Below, piece after piece: positions 1-47,600 of a DNA stretch of 64,000 bases. Under the pieces are notes generated by a model. It was not told the origin of the DNA. It was given only the letters and a program-made list of their open reading frames with translations, and searched no databases. A program made the translations under genes and the position numbers. Every line of letters begins with the position of its first letter. Within the stretch, counting starts at the first letter, position 1. Origin of the DNA: Apostichopus japonicus (Eukaryota > Echinodermata > Holothuroidea > Aspidochirotida > Stichopodidae); NCBI RefSeq assembly GCF_037975245.1, contig NC_092575.1:3742501-3806500 (forward strand). Reading direction: 5' to 3'.

Positions 1-531
1 ATCACACAGTCACAGTCCCGATGCAAGTGGACTGGGGTTGAGAGCGGATCAGTCGTTTGGTAGTTTGGTTTTCGTGCGCATGTTCTTTCCTGGGCGACTT
101 TTCCTTAAAAAAAAGTATAATAGCCGAAGCACAGTGGCGAATATAGGGGACTGGAACAATAGTTAATCACTTCTTTCATAACTGACCACGAAAACAGCTT
201 ACCATACATTGCAAGTGAGTACATTGTGCGGTATAGCTAGTGGAAATACCTCGAATGGATCTCCTGACACTAAACCCAGTCTCTACAAAATGCTATCATA
301 AAACAGCTCAACGTAACAGAATTGTCCATGGAACATTGCATATACTGTGCCCACTTTGTGTTGTCAATAAGTAGCTTATTGTCGCCTGTTGCAAGGCAGT
401 ACGTAGATTCTTTATAACACTTTCTAAGGAAAAGTCGCCCAGTAAAGAACCTGGGCACGAAAACCAAACTACCGAACGACTGATCCCCTCTCAGCCCCAG
501 TCCCCTCGCATCGGGACTGTGACTGTGTGAT
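1..531. mobile_element. Foldback / MITE-like element with long terminal inverted repeats
   Basis: The first ~115 bases and the last ~115 bases (about 418-531) are near-perfect reverse complements; both outer ends read ATCACACAGTCACAGTCCCG when viewed inward, and the arms share the stretch around AGTTTGGTTTTCGTG. The ~300-base interior has no credible coding region. This is the structure of a non-autonomous DNA transposon. The left end coincides with the window edge, so the true end and any target duplication cannot be seen on that side. Confidence 0.8.
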
Positions 532-1126
532 CATCGTCGGGTGTGTATCATCATTCCCCTCGAAAGGGAACAGATACTACACATGATCTATATATAGCCA
601 AAGCTTCATCTTCACTCGGCAACATCCAGAGTGAATTTTCTCGTTTTGTTGAAGGATATATGCGAACGGAGTACGTTCTTTCGTTTAAATGGAAATCTAG
701 TCGTCTTCGAATATACTCACTAAAGTTTACACCTGCCTGTTATGATAAAGATGCTTCATAAACTTAACACTACTGCATATTCATGTTAAGTATATTACGT
801 CACCAGGAACTATATTAAGTCATACACCTACCTTGGGCCTCCATAGGCCATCGAGTCTTTCATGCGATCGAGATTACTGCGGACATTCCTGCGTTTAGAC
901 TTGACTTGTTACCTGCAACTTTGGAAGCGAACAGCTACTGCATATTCAGTGTATTACGTCATCATGAATCACAAAACTTGGTTGCTTCCAGGTGATTTAA
1001 ATTCCGGAAAAAAAAACTAACCATATATTATGTTCAAGTGTTACAATTCAACAGACTCCTTCAAACACACAAAGGAATGGGTTTCTTTTTAACAAATTTT
1101 CCGTCACGTGACGCTCTGTTTTTCAG
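532..1126. other. Non-coding, intron or upstream sequence of the glutamate receptor gene
   Basis: No exon is supported here. The only structure seen is a pair of direct repeats of about 30 bases (770-802 and 935-961), both starting CTACTGCATATTCA and ending in a TATTACGTCA-like segment. The stretch ends in the polypyrimidine tract and AG that open the first visible receptor exon at 1127. Confidence 0.5.
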
Positions 1127-35485
<34,359 letters not shown>

Positions 35486-35594
35486 AAGCATCCACAATTT
35501 AAAGATGGGTATTTTGTTGAGTTGAAATTTTGGACCATTCTTGACAAAAGGCAGAACAAGGTTTTAGATCCTAGTACTTTTAACCACGCCATGT

Positions 35595-35675
35595 AATAGT
35601 TAAAGGTGTAATAGTCAAAGGTGTAATAGTTAAAGGTGTAATAGTAATATAATGTAATAGTGGTAATAGTTAAAG
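35595..35675. repeat. Short tandem repeat, TAATAGTTAAAGGTG unit
   Basis: About five imperfect copies of a 15-18-base unit directly abut the start of the MITE-like repeat. They may have grown from its TTAAAGGTG terminus. Confidence 0.75.
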
Positions 35676-35899
35676 GTGATCACTATTGGCCCCAAATATG
35701 ATAGAAAGTCAAATAATGGTCACCCATATTAGAACTTCAACAAGATATTTACTACCGCCTTTTTAATTGTCTAATTAAATACTTCTCAATGTCTGAAGGT
35801 AACTTGGAGATGTAGAACCACCAGGGAAGTATATTTAAAAACTTCTATTAATGTTTGAGAATGTAAAAGTTTGGGGTATATATACTGATGATCTTTAAG
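35669..35899. mobile_element. MITE-like dispersed repeat, copy 2
   Basis: Diverged copy of the repeat at 11535-11790, same orientation, with inverted ends TTAAAGGTGATCA...TGATGATCTTTAA. The family is not one I can name. Its TTAAAGG termini are compatible with a TTAA-targeting superfamily. Confidence 0.7.
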
Positions 35900-38800
35900 G
35901 AGACTATAAAGTGACAGAGGAAACACACAAAACTTTTAATATAGCCTACTATACATAGTGCACGGGGTGTTGACAAAGCCTAAGCTATCAGTTTGGATTA
36001 GACCCATATCTTACCTCTCATAGTATAAGTATATAGCAAGTTTATTTTTTTCAATATCATTTTATTATTAGGTTTTCTACGTGGGCCTTGTCGCAAATAC
36101 AATTTTCTTTTACCATATTTATTATACCCACAGAAAGTTCCTGTTGATGTCTGTCATATGATACAGTAAATTCAGTAATCCATGCAGAACGATGTGCCGG
36201 GCGAATAACTTTCGCTTTGCAAATGGAAAATTCCATTACGTCACACGGAGGATGCGCAGAAATGTCACCAATCACGACTTGGTAGAAGAACAACCACTCC
36301 CTACAAATGAGAACTTTAGATTCATCTTTGCCTGTAGTATATGTAAACCACCTCTTTCTGATTGTAGAGATTTTCGAGGAACTACATATATATGGTGCAG
36401 GTGATTTTGTGTTTGAAAAATCATTATTGTACGTTACTTCTCGGGTCATGAATTGAACGGCGATATTTCAATGACGTCACTCGGTCGACTGCCCGAATCA
36501 TTCGGTAGTTGCCTTTTGGATCTTTCTCGTTATTGACTTCTCTTCTTTTTTTTACGTTTATTTTCCTGCAAATGATTATTATCTCTTTTGAAGGAGAAGG
36601 AGGAAAAATGTTAAGATTGCTTTGTTTTTCATTGTAAACAGACTTGATTTAACAATCTGTTCCTCTACTTATTTTACTATAGCCTATTATTATCATGATC
36701 ATACAATTGTTTTTCTCTCGAATCATTGGCAAATGACGAGTGTCTCTGTAAATGACACATTTACTTTTACACTTTTCATCATGTATGATTTTTTTTTTTG
36801 GCCAACCAATTTTTTTCAAGACAGAATGTTAACAACTACAAAATTTACAACACGATTACAGTACGATCAATATGCTCGTCATATTAAAATAAGTTGCTTT
36901 TACTATTTTTTTTTAATAACTAATTTAGCAACCCAAGTCTTCTCGAAAACTTATGTAAATATTATTTCGCATCATTGAATTTATTACCCATAGCAAAATA
37001 ACGAACAAATGTGTTATTTTATCTGCTCTTTTCAAATCAGTGAATCGCTTCCAAATTTCCAAATTAATATATATAGCTTAATGTACTTGGTTTCCTATAC
37101 TTCAACCACTTTCTTGCAAACTCGTACTCTATTACTATATAAGAAAAAGTCTAGCAACTCCAAATCGGCTAAAATGGTCAGTTAAGAAAGAGTTACATGT
37201 TACTGCAATGTCAGTAAGACGAGTAGCCTGTGTATGAATACCCAATACCCTGGCATTCTGCTGTTACAGTGCGCCCTCACATCGTCCTTCGAAAATCTGT
37301 CAAAACCGTTTTTTCCCCTTACAGGCAGAAATGTGGAAGGGCGCCCTCAGTATGATATTATAATTCGACGATATTTATATATATATATATAACGAAAGTC
37401 TTGACCAAGGCTATAACCGAGTCGCCGCTGCCTACTCAAGGGACCGAATGCGCCGAATTTTTCGTTTGGTCGCGAAAGGGTGATATAGTTTTGTTCGAGG
37501 CCACAAATGCGTCGTTGCTTTCCACTGGTCCCACGAATGGTGCCGTTTTCGATCACTGAGCCATGCAGACAACAAATGTATGACGTAGTTCGCCCACCCG
37601 CCTGCGCTTATAAGTTCTTCCTGTTTCTTCCTGTTTGGATGACTCATATTGTTATTCTATTGAGGTATTGAAGTTGCCATATTTCTATACAAATATTGTT
37701 TAGTATATATCTCCCGGGTCTGCATGATAATATTATGCCTAGTCATTCATTGATAACCTTCAACCCTTTATACAGTTTCATCTGACATGCTTACGTCTAT
37801 TCGTTTTGAGCATATTCTTTTTTATCTTATCTTTTCATAAATGAATAAGATAATATCTAACAACGAAACGGACTATAATATAGACTTTCTGACTCACCAT
37901 GCACACGAAAATAACAACAGCTCCATTTTATGACCAAATCACTTACGATTGAGTTTCGAAACTGAGTGATTTTGACAAGTTTTCGAATAGTTTTGATCAT
38001 TGAATGGGATGGGGGAGTACGAAGGGGTGGTGGGGGTGGAGGTGGGGTCCTCCAGTTCAGTAGCTTATATTATTTTCCTGTAAAGTGTTATAACATTAAT
38101 GTTTACCCATTACGGTAAAAGTAGTTGCATTTGCGTTGAGAGTTTGAGTTATTTGCACGCATGCGTACATAGCTTAAACGTTACCATCTTTTAACATCAT
38201 GAGACACAAGAGAAAATATGGGCAATTAATGATTCAGCTGCAAAAGGGGACTGATAGATTCCTCTTCCTCTGAACACACGAAAAACAAAAATAAAACCCG
38301 TCAGATCTTGTGACATTTTTAATTTCATTCCGCAACCATGAAAAAATATACGTTTATTTTCTAATATGAAATAATGTGGTCTTGAGTCATAGGACAAAGG
38401 TAACACATCATTCTTCTTCTTCTTCTTCTTTTTCTTCTTCTTATATCTTTCGAGCACCTTTCTGACTTAATTTTGAGGAAAACAAATTCTATAAAAAATT
38501 TCGATGCTAATCGATACCGCAATCCCATCACAATATTGTTCATTAGCGTGAAAAGCCAACTTTTGTTTCCAACTGGTGATATAAAGGTTCAAACTTTTGA
38601 AATGTTGATTATTGGATCAATTGAACCTCATTACTCCCTTATAAACATCCATTTGGTACAGAGAGAGAGAAAGAGAGAGATAACTAGGAGGGTTTCGATA
38701 GGTGATAGAATTGAAATCAAGGTCAATACTCGGTATAGGTTTAATTTTTTTTTTAAATCATACTACAAAAAAAACTGTTTTTAATTTTATATTTCAACTG

Positions 38801-40540
38801 AGAAAATGATAAATGTCTTTATGACGGTAAATATACCCTGTCACATAAACTTCGTGTTGTAATGAACATGTTCTATATCGGACGTAAATATACAGTCCAT
38901 CTACAACAATAACAACAAAACAATCATAACAAAAGGTATGGAGAAAAAAATTATTTAACAATTACAACATACAAACACAAAAAAAAGTGTTTTTTTTTTC
39001 TTCGTCCATGGCAGTTTTCATCATTATTATGCATTTATTGTTTACTGCATGAAAGGAACATACGTTCTGTCTTTTGAATTATTCATGTAACCATTTTATC
39101 CAAAGTTATGTTTGCTCACATAAATATCATTGTAAATAGAATTATTTCATTGCTAATATATTCTATAGAATTCCCTTCAATTTCTGCATAACGATATGAA
39201 TCTAACCCAGGCGAAATGTAGACTTGTTTTCTAATTGAGTTGCAAATTTTAACGTTATATATTATATATTAGGGCGCTGCGCGCACCTGTATAATCCATA
39301 ATTATTATTATTATTATTACTTGTTTTTGATACTAATTCGTCTAATGCTGTTCATATACGTAGTTTATAATAATTGAAGAAAAAAAATTCAAATAGACTG
39401 TTTTGCTGTGTGATAATGACAACCGACCAACATCCTTTATTATATTCTAAATGTATGGATCCATCTGTATTTTTTTACCTTTCATGAAATATTTACATTG
39501 TACAATTTTTCGGCTTACAAATTGAGAAAGAAAATGATAATATTAATAATATAGAAAAAAAAATAGTTGTGAAATCTTTTTTCGGAGTATTTGAAATCAC
39601 AGTCAAAACGTAGGCTACTGGTAGTTTGAGTACTAACGTTGGCACGTGCTTGTACAGTACGTGCTATAATTCGAGAGTTAATGAACGCATATAGTTGATT
39701 ATAAACCCCTCGTACGTTTTTTTTTTATTTTACTCCAAATATTTGAGATGCTGGTGAGAGTAAAGATTACAATTTTTGTGTCAAGTTCTTTCTAAAACCG
39801 AGTTTGTAAGACGCATGATGACCATGCACGTGTCATAGGCACTTGCTGTTAAACAATACATCAATATGAACGGTCGTATATAGACACGGATATAGTGTGT
39901 TGCATTACTCACAAACGAACGGCACACAGTGTAACCATAGGAACAGTGTTGCCAGATAGATAACGGTTGGTTTGTGGTGAAGAAATCGAAAACTAATCCA
40001 TGCAACCGATATCGGTTAGTTTGGTTGTATACTTGTTACATTTTCATCGATGTCGCAAAATCTAAGTTTAAACATGGACGTGTACCCAAGGGGAGCATTT
40101 AACATTTTCCTACAGGAAGATGGCGCGTATTATGACGTCATCACATATAGCTTCCTCAATCACGTGTTGTGTTTTTAAGTTTTTTTTTTTTCATATCTTG
40201 CCCTTATCGGTTTTACCTCAGCAATATACTTGTTACTGTACAGGAATGCCACCTAAGAAATAAATGTAAAATAAATTATGAATACAATGAATAAATACTT
40301 TCTTTTCTTATTTTTAGTTTTAATCTCATATTTTCCCGCTTAAATTATATCGCGGAAGTGCTACAAGCCTCGATATACATTGGCAGGATGACTTGTCGTT
40401 GGTCATATTGTAAGAGTATACAGATACACTACATACAGAACCTTACACGAATAGAAGCTGACAGTTCTAGCAAATTGATATATGTGATAGAGGTTACTGT
40501 CGTGAACATCTTTAACGACATGCATGCACCTCCCCGCCCC

Positions 40541-40944
40541 TATGGAAAGCCGTTTTAACATTTAATAAGGAATTTCAGATATCTCGAAATAACTTTACAG
40601 ATATATCTCCAATTTATTTAAGATATCTACAAATAATTGAAGATATCTTAAAATAAATTTCAGATATCTCGAAATACCAGAGAATTTCAGATATCTGAAA
40701 TTGATTTCGAGATATCTGAAATTGAATTCGAGATATCTGTAATTGAATTCGAGATATCTGAAATTCTATTTCAGATATCTCGAATTCAATTGCAGATATC
40801 TCGAATTCAATTGCAGATATCTCGAATTCAATTTCAGATATCTGAAATAGAATTTCAGATATCTCGAATTCAATTACAGATATCTCGAATTCAATTTCAG
40901 ATATCTGAAAATTCCCGATTAAATGTTAAAATGGCTTTCCATAC
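40541..40944. mobile_element. Foldback element A with AGATATCT palindrome array
   Basis: The ends are inverted repeats of about 37 bases (TATGGAAAGCCGTTTTAACA ... TGTTAAAATGGCTTTCCATA). Between them about 15 units of roughly 22 bases repeat, each centred on AGATATCT and spaced by CGAATTCAATT or GAAATTGAATT. The interior is therefore palindromic at every scale. Confidence 0.85.
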
Positions 40945-40954
40945 GTAGGCCTAC

Positions 40955-41280
40955 GCCATTTTAACATTTAATCGGGAATTTCTTCAATGCATTTCAGATA
41001 TCTGGAATTCAATTGCAGATATCTGGAATTCAATTTCTGATATCTCGAATTAGAATTTCAGATATCTCGAATTCAATTTCAGATATCTGAATAAGAATTT
41101 CAGATATCTCGAAATCTATTTTACTCGAATATTTCGAATTCAATTTCAGATATCTGAAATAAAATTTCAGATATCTCGAATTAAATTTAAGATATCTCGA
41201 ATTTAATTTAAGATATCTGAAACAAGAAACAATTTAAGATATCTAAAATTCCCGATTAAATGTTAAAATGGCTTTCCATA
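40955..41280. mobile_element. Foldback element B with AGATATCT palindrome array
   Basis: Same termini (GCCATTTTAACATTTAATCG ... and its reverse complement ending at 41280) and the same ~22-base AGATATCT units, about a dozen. It lies 10 bases from element A, joined across the palindrome CGTAGGCCTACG at 40944-40955. Confidence 0.85.
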
Positions 41281-41415
41281 CGCCCCCACCAAAGACAAAA
41301 AAAAAAAAAAAAATAGGAAATAAGAGTAACAAGGTTTAGATGGTGAAGAATGATAAGACGAAGGGTGGGGAGTGGTACACAACATCACCATGGAGATGGG
41401 TCATATCGTCGCTTT

Positions 41416-41632
41416 TCACGATGTTATGGTTTTTCCATTTTTACGGTGGTTTAACTGCGTCACCTCCAGACTGACATCCCAAAGTTTTTCTCTGATGACG
41501 TCATCATCTACCAAGTGGCTGACATATTTGGAAGGTCTGCAATCAAAGTAAACCTCTCCATTCTTTAATCTTTTCTCTGTGGCACAATAGACGATCGTCT
41601 GCGCAGCCGCATCTTCACTCGACATAATGAGC
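41416..41632 (-). CDS. SDR exon 4 (C-terminus)
   Basis: Acceptor TTTTTTGGCAG (minus strand), stop TGA at 41418-41416. [19 protein letters not shown] corresponds to the family's TPEEGAQTSIYCA helix, followed by GEVYFDC (GKYFSDC). Confidence 0.93.
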
Positions 41633-44600
41633 CTGCCAAAAAACAAAACAAAAATAAGACAGAAGTGAAACAAGAGGAATCATAGCATCATTTAGAAGTT
41701 TAGAACCTCTCAAATTAATTCTGCTTCCTACACAGCGAAAATAATTTGACGATTTTAATTCGCCCTTTTTTTTTACTGAAAAAGAGAAAAGAAAGTTCAA
41801 ATGACAGATTGGAAAGGTTCGCGGGAGAGAGAGAAAGGGAAGGGGGGGTGGTGGCGAGAGGTGGGAACACGTGGTCGCCTACGTCCGTCCAGAAAGTAAA
41901 AGAGAAATGACATTTTTTGGTCAAATATTGTAACATGCTAGATTTGGGGTCAATAAGTCCTGACGACAAGTTAAATCCAAGTTGCATTAGTCACGTGACA
42001 GGATGCTGTTTAGTATAATGATGGTCACGTCAGTTGACATGGTATGTGTGAATAATTTAATCACTTGCGAATTTATTAGGATAGATATTTCATTCCCACT
42101 TCGCGCTTTAGAGTGAAACCATTGCTTAACATTCCAATCATTTTATGTGCCATAAGACCGAACCGAAGAAGTGACAATAAATTAATATTGATAGCAACGG
42201 CTAGTTTCTCTTTCAACACATAGTGTTATATCGAGTACGACTGACAGCTTAAATAAGGCATTATGCTAAACCTAAATAACGTGCACAGTCAGAAATCAAT
42301 TTGCTAAGGCTGTTAGTCCTCGCTACAGACTTTGAGTACGCTTAGAACAGCATGGGTACGTGTACAAATAGGAGTCCTCTTGGTACGAGTACAAGGGTTT
42401 ATGTGAGAGTACCTAATTTTGCACTTTATATCTATACTAGATTTTCAAACTGTTGCGAGAACGAATAAGTGTACAAATATAATTCCTCTGTGTATGAGTA
42501 CGCGTACAATTACAAGGGTACTCGCACGAGTACATAATTTTGCACTATAGTATACATATACTACTACTACTGTAGATGTCCTGCCGTGGAGGGAGGGGGA
42601 GCGGTTAGGAGAATGGCATACTACATATATAGGCGGGGAACCTGAACAACGAGCGGGAAGTTTCAAAAGAGGTCAAAGTATAGTGTGTCGAAATATTGAT
42701 TTATGATATATACTGTACCACTCCCACTCCCCAACCCCCTACCCCTACCCACACCCACACACACCTACCGCATCCCCATCCACCCTTCTTCCTCTCGACC
42801 ATCTCAGGAGAGCAAATCGACAGAAAATAACAAATCAGCCAGAAATAAATTTTGATTCAAACATAAAGTATAATCAGAATGATACTCACCATAATAATGG
42901 AAGCAACATCTTCGCCTTCCAATCGGTAAATTTACGCCCTCTCCAAAACGTTAGACCGGGATCGACAGCGTAAACTTTGACCCCTGACCCGTCCAATCGT
43001 AAAGCGAGTTCCTTGGTAAATAGCACGTTTCCCAATTTTCCTAACGGGTACCCTGTAAGTCTGGGATAACGTAATTTCCCGTTCCCTGCTGTAAAATTTA
43101 AGTTGGTTGGTTTTGTATGCAACCTCGCAGTCACGTTTACGATTCGACTTGAGGGTCTTTTGACCAAAAGAGTTAAAAGTAAATTGCTTAGTAAGAAATG
43201 ACTCCAATAATTGACTTGGAAGGAATGAGTGAGACCGTCGACGGTAGTGTGAGGTATACGGTGGGTATCGTGAGCTGAAAAAAACAACAAAAGAAAACAA
43301 TAAGCAAAGGAACAATGAAAGAAGAAAACTAAGAAAATTAAGAAAGAAATTTAAAAAACAATATATATAAATATATTGTACAATAAGCGTCATTCGCTAT
43401 ACGTTAATTCTAATGAATCGTCTGCTCTATAAATTCCTATAGAACGTAATATATAAGACCCTCGGCAATCGCAGCTCCTACTGTATGCTGACGTCATCTT
43501 CAGTTTGGCCGGCCTTAAAGGAGTATGTATGTATGTATGTATGTATGTATGTATGTATGTATGTATGTATGTATGTATGTATGTATGTATGTATGTATGT
43601 ATGTATGTATGTATGTATGTATGTATGTATGTATGTATGTATGTATGTATGTATGTATGTATGTATGTATGTATGTATGTATGTATGTATGTATGTATGT
43701 ATGTATGTATGTATGTATGTATGTATGTATGTATGTATGTATGTATGTATGTATGTATGTATGTATGTATGTATGTATGTATGTATGTATGTATGTATGT
43801 ATGTATGTATGTATGTATGTATGTATGTATGTATGTATGTATGTATGTATGTATGTATGTATGTATGTATGTATGTATGTATGTATGTATGTATGTATGT
43901 ATGTATGTATGTATGTATGTATGTATGTATGTATGTATGTATGTATGTATGTATGTATGTATGTATGTATGTATGTATGTATGTATGTATGTATGTATGT
44001 ATGTATGTATGTATGTATGTATGTATGTATGTATGTATGTATGTATGTATGTATGTATGTATGTATGTATGTATGTATGTATGTATGTATGTATGTATGT
44101 ATGTATGTATGTATGTATGTATGTATATGTGATCTTCCCGCAAGCAGGAACTCGCGAAAGAAGCCATGGAGGCTTGTACTCGCAAGCTGACCGAAGCCAA
44201 TCTCTCGGCACACATCCATTTAACGTCCATGTCGGGAAGTTGTTATTGAACAACACCCTTGCCAGACGACACATATTGCTGTCGGCGGGGAATCGAACCG
44301 GGGATCTCATGACTGGGAGACGCCGGCGTTAACCACTAGGCTATACACTCCGCCTAAGTTTTCCAGTATTATTATTTCCAGAGTATTCCAGAGAGTTATA
44401 TCATATCTGAAAGTTGACAACCGGAATGGCTACAAAGAAACATTATTGGCACTCACTTTCGTTCTTCTTGTGGGACTATGGCATATCAAGAATAAAATTC
44501 TGAAAGTGTTTAAGACTGTTGGAGACTGCATCCGCCTCCTTTCAAATACACACTAGCAACTCATTTGAAAGAAGCACGGAAGCAGGAACTCGCGAAGAAG

Positions 44601-47600
44601 CCTCATTGGCTTATCAAAGCAACAAGCTGACCGAAGTCAGTCTCTTAGATTCATATTGTATACAGAGTTTCATTTACATGTTTTGATGGTGAAAAAAAAA
44701 CACCACTTACATTCAAAATCAGATACGCTTGCGTTGTTTATAAGCACATCTATCCCATTTTCTTCTTTCCTGATTTTATCTGCGAATTCTCTGACGCTTT
44801 TGAAAGATGAAAGATCTAAATAATGGATGACTATATCGTTATTGCAACTTCTCCTCTTCACCATCTCCACAACTTCACCAGCTCTCTTCAAATTTCTACA
44901 TCCCATGATGATACGAGCCCCTCGAGATGCCATCTCAATAGCTGATGCCCGCCCGGTGCCTGTAGTGCCCCCTGGAAAAGAGAAGAGACAATATATGTGT
45001 TGATGCTATATATACTACACCGTATGTGGTACCATAAACATCATATACAGTTTGAGCCATGAAAAGATGCAAATCCCAACATCAGATTTTTTTATTTTAT
45101 TTTTTTTGGGGGGGGGGGGCGTGTTTGTTTGTTGAAGAGCATGAATGGTAGAACGTGTTAAGCGAACATTTGGTCAATTAAGCAAATGCATTAAACCCAT
45201 TTAGACGATCACATGGCGGCGTAGGAAATTTGTTTACCGATGAGTAAAAAGGATGTTTACAAGTGACGCTCATGGCTATAAAATCTGCATGATCATGTTA
45301 CGGAAGATTGAAGGTGCCATGAATGACAAACGTTACAATTATTCAGCAGTGGGCAACATTTACCTTTACGGTGAAAACTTCTACAGGGCCTTAGAGACCA
45401 AATTACTTTGACAGCTTAGAGTGTAGTAAGTCATTGGGCATTTATATGGGTTATGCTATCATATATAGCTATGGGGTATGTTATCATATCTTTCCCGCAC
45501 GACGGTATTCATGCATGGAAGATATATCTATATGTGTATCTACATATATTGTTCTAAATTGTCCATTTTATAAAGGCCAAGCAACTATAATGTATACCTA
45601 CTACGCGGACCTGTGCATGGTGTATTGAATTTTCCCAGTGCTGTATTCACGTATTCTGTCCCCACCCCCTCCCCCTCCACCCCTCATGATTCTTCTCTAT
45701 AGTCTCCGTCTCTCTATGAAGGAAAATGACTCAGACTTTAAGAATTACCTATAGGCCTATATATATACCTGCGCTAAATTACGTCTATATAGAGTTAAGA
45801 AGCCTATGAATTTTTAATGAAATTTCGGCGAGACACCTTTTTCCCCCCATGGGTATATACATCTTGTGTACAATTTCACCATTGCAATAAGCATATGAAG
45901 CCCTGTAGGCTTATATAACGTTAAATTTCATTCACGCTCCATAGTCGATGAGCTACTTCGAATGACTCACACCTTTCAAGACTATGGAATAGACGAAAAG
46001 CTATATCATTGATGGTTTTTACAAGATCAAACAATATTTCTGAACAATAATCTATAATTCACGGTCTGGAGGAGGTGTGTGTTTTTGTGTGACAAGGATT
46101 GATAAGCTACCTAATACCATACAGCAAAGCAGGACAATAGTTAATTGTTATAGGAAACACAATGTTATCTGTTTATCGTGTCTCTAAAATTGTTAACTTT
46201 ATATATATATACAATGCTCAAAATTCTTGTATTTACGCTCGGTTATCTGTGATTATTTAAGAATTGATAATAATATTGATATTATCCCCAATTAACTTAT
46301 AGAGAGGGATCTTTAGCAGATGTAATCAACAATATTTGTTTTTGTGTTTTTGCTTTTTTGCTCTTTTTTTGTTGTTGTATTTTTGGTTCAACTTGTTTGT
46401 TTCACTAACGCGGTCGTGTCCTACCAAGATACAAAAGTCTTTAGTCATTATTTGTTCAACCAATCAACTTTATAGATAATCACGGGCCCTTGCCTGAAAA
46501 ATACCGGCACACGAACTGACCTGTTTTGCTAAGGCATTTAATTATGGGGAATGACGTACGTACATGTATATATAGATATACATTTATATATTGGTCGGAA
46601 CAATTTTCATAGCAGTGATTTTCACGCGGGTTGGTAGTGCCACATGTATCAAGTTCCATTACTACTGATCACTTTGTATCACACCCAGGATATCCAATAA
46701 AACGTATTCATTCAATTAACAGAACCACTTTTGATTTGATTCAGAAACAGTTAATTCTGACTTCTGAATCACCCAATCCTGACTGAAAATACAGTTTAGG
46801 CAAGGTACATTTTTGGAAGTTGCTTTTCCTTATCACATATTAGTGAATAGTGAACACCCTCACCTATATCCCTTCCTTCCCCCCACCCCGCCCCCATCGC
46901 GCAAAAATAAACTGCAAAGTAAAATGCTATAGTTATTAATGTCAAAAATTTTCTCAGTATTGCATTTATTTGTCTAATTTCTGAACTCTTCCAGATGTCC
47001 TGGAACATAGTTTGCAGGAGTATATAAGAGACTCGTTGAAAAGTAACAGGGTCAAGGTGTAAGTGTACACCATTCTAACATTTGGGGAATTACTGCTATA
47101 CCTTTATACCTTTACTGTTACTTCGTCTTGGCTAAAATACAGTCGGGGCAGATGGGGTGTGTACAATATTGACCCAGTAATCCCTTATTTGGCACATCAG
47201 CAGACAAGATCTTTGTCTAAAGTAAACTTTATGACATCCGATTTGAGGATTAGTCTTGTTATTATATACGTCTATACACAACGAGATGTGAGAATTATAA
47301 ATCAATAAAATATCCGTCACGTATACACGGTGTGAGCTATGCAAATCAAATGAGATTTGAATGTTATTGTATTGTAACAGCTGTAAACTAAATTTGACTG
47401 GATAAGAATCACCACAGGTTCAGTCTGTTAATGACTTTTCAAAATATCAAAAATTAATAGTATTATCATAAGAAGTGCCCGCCAATCAAGTGATCAATAT
47501 TACGTGTTGTAACCTTAATACAGTACGTCTAGTCAGGGAGTTGTTATGGAACAACTCCCTGGTCTACTTTTCGGGGTTCTTTTTTCTTCTGGCAATATCG

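Larger units (their letters stand above)
35486..41415. other. Intergenic region between the receptor and the SDR gene (3' ends facing)
   Basis: No gene is supported. Contents: tandem TAATAGTTAAAGGTG-like units at 35595-35675 leading into a MITE-like repeat (35669-35899), TTC/TCT runs near 38408-38445, a GA run near 38660-38680, and two foldback elements at 40541-40944 and 40955-41280. The 130-residue minus frame at 36057-36449 resembles no family I know and lacks splice or codon support. Confidence 0.7.
43275..44710 (-). other. SDR intron 2, carrying the ATGT microsatellite and SINE
   Basis: Almost half of this intron is the tetranucleotide array 43523-44129, contiguous with a SINE at 44130-44354. 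A partial SINE copy lies at 44578-44646. Confidence 0.9.

Noticed and set aside
36057-36449. 130-residue minus-strand frame between the receptor and SDR genes
   Set aside because: No recognisable domain, no flanking splice sites and unremarkable composition; compatible with a chance frame.
37347-37647. Two overlapping ~70-residue minus-strand frames
   Set aside because: No domain or splice evidence; possibly part of a decayed repeat, but I could not find a second copy in the window.
40541-41280. CRISPR-like array
   Set aside because: Units are palindromic and contiguous without unique spacers, framed by inverted termini, in a eukaryotic intergenic region.
43390-44332. Reading frames of 215-306 residues made of YVCM or HTYI repeats on both strands
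   Set aside because: Pure translation of the ATGT microsatellite; four overlapping frames on both strands cannot all be genes.
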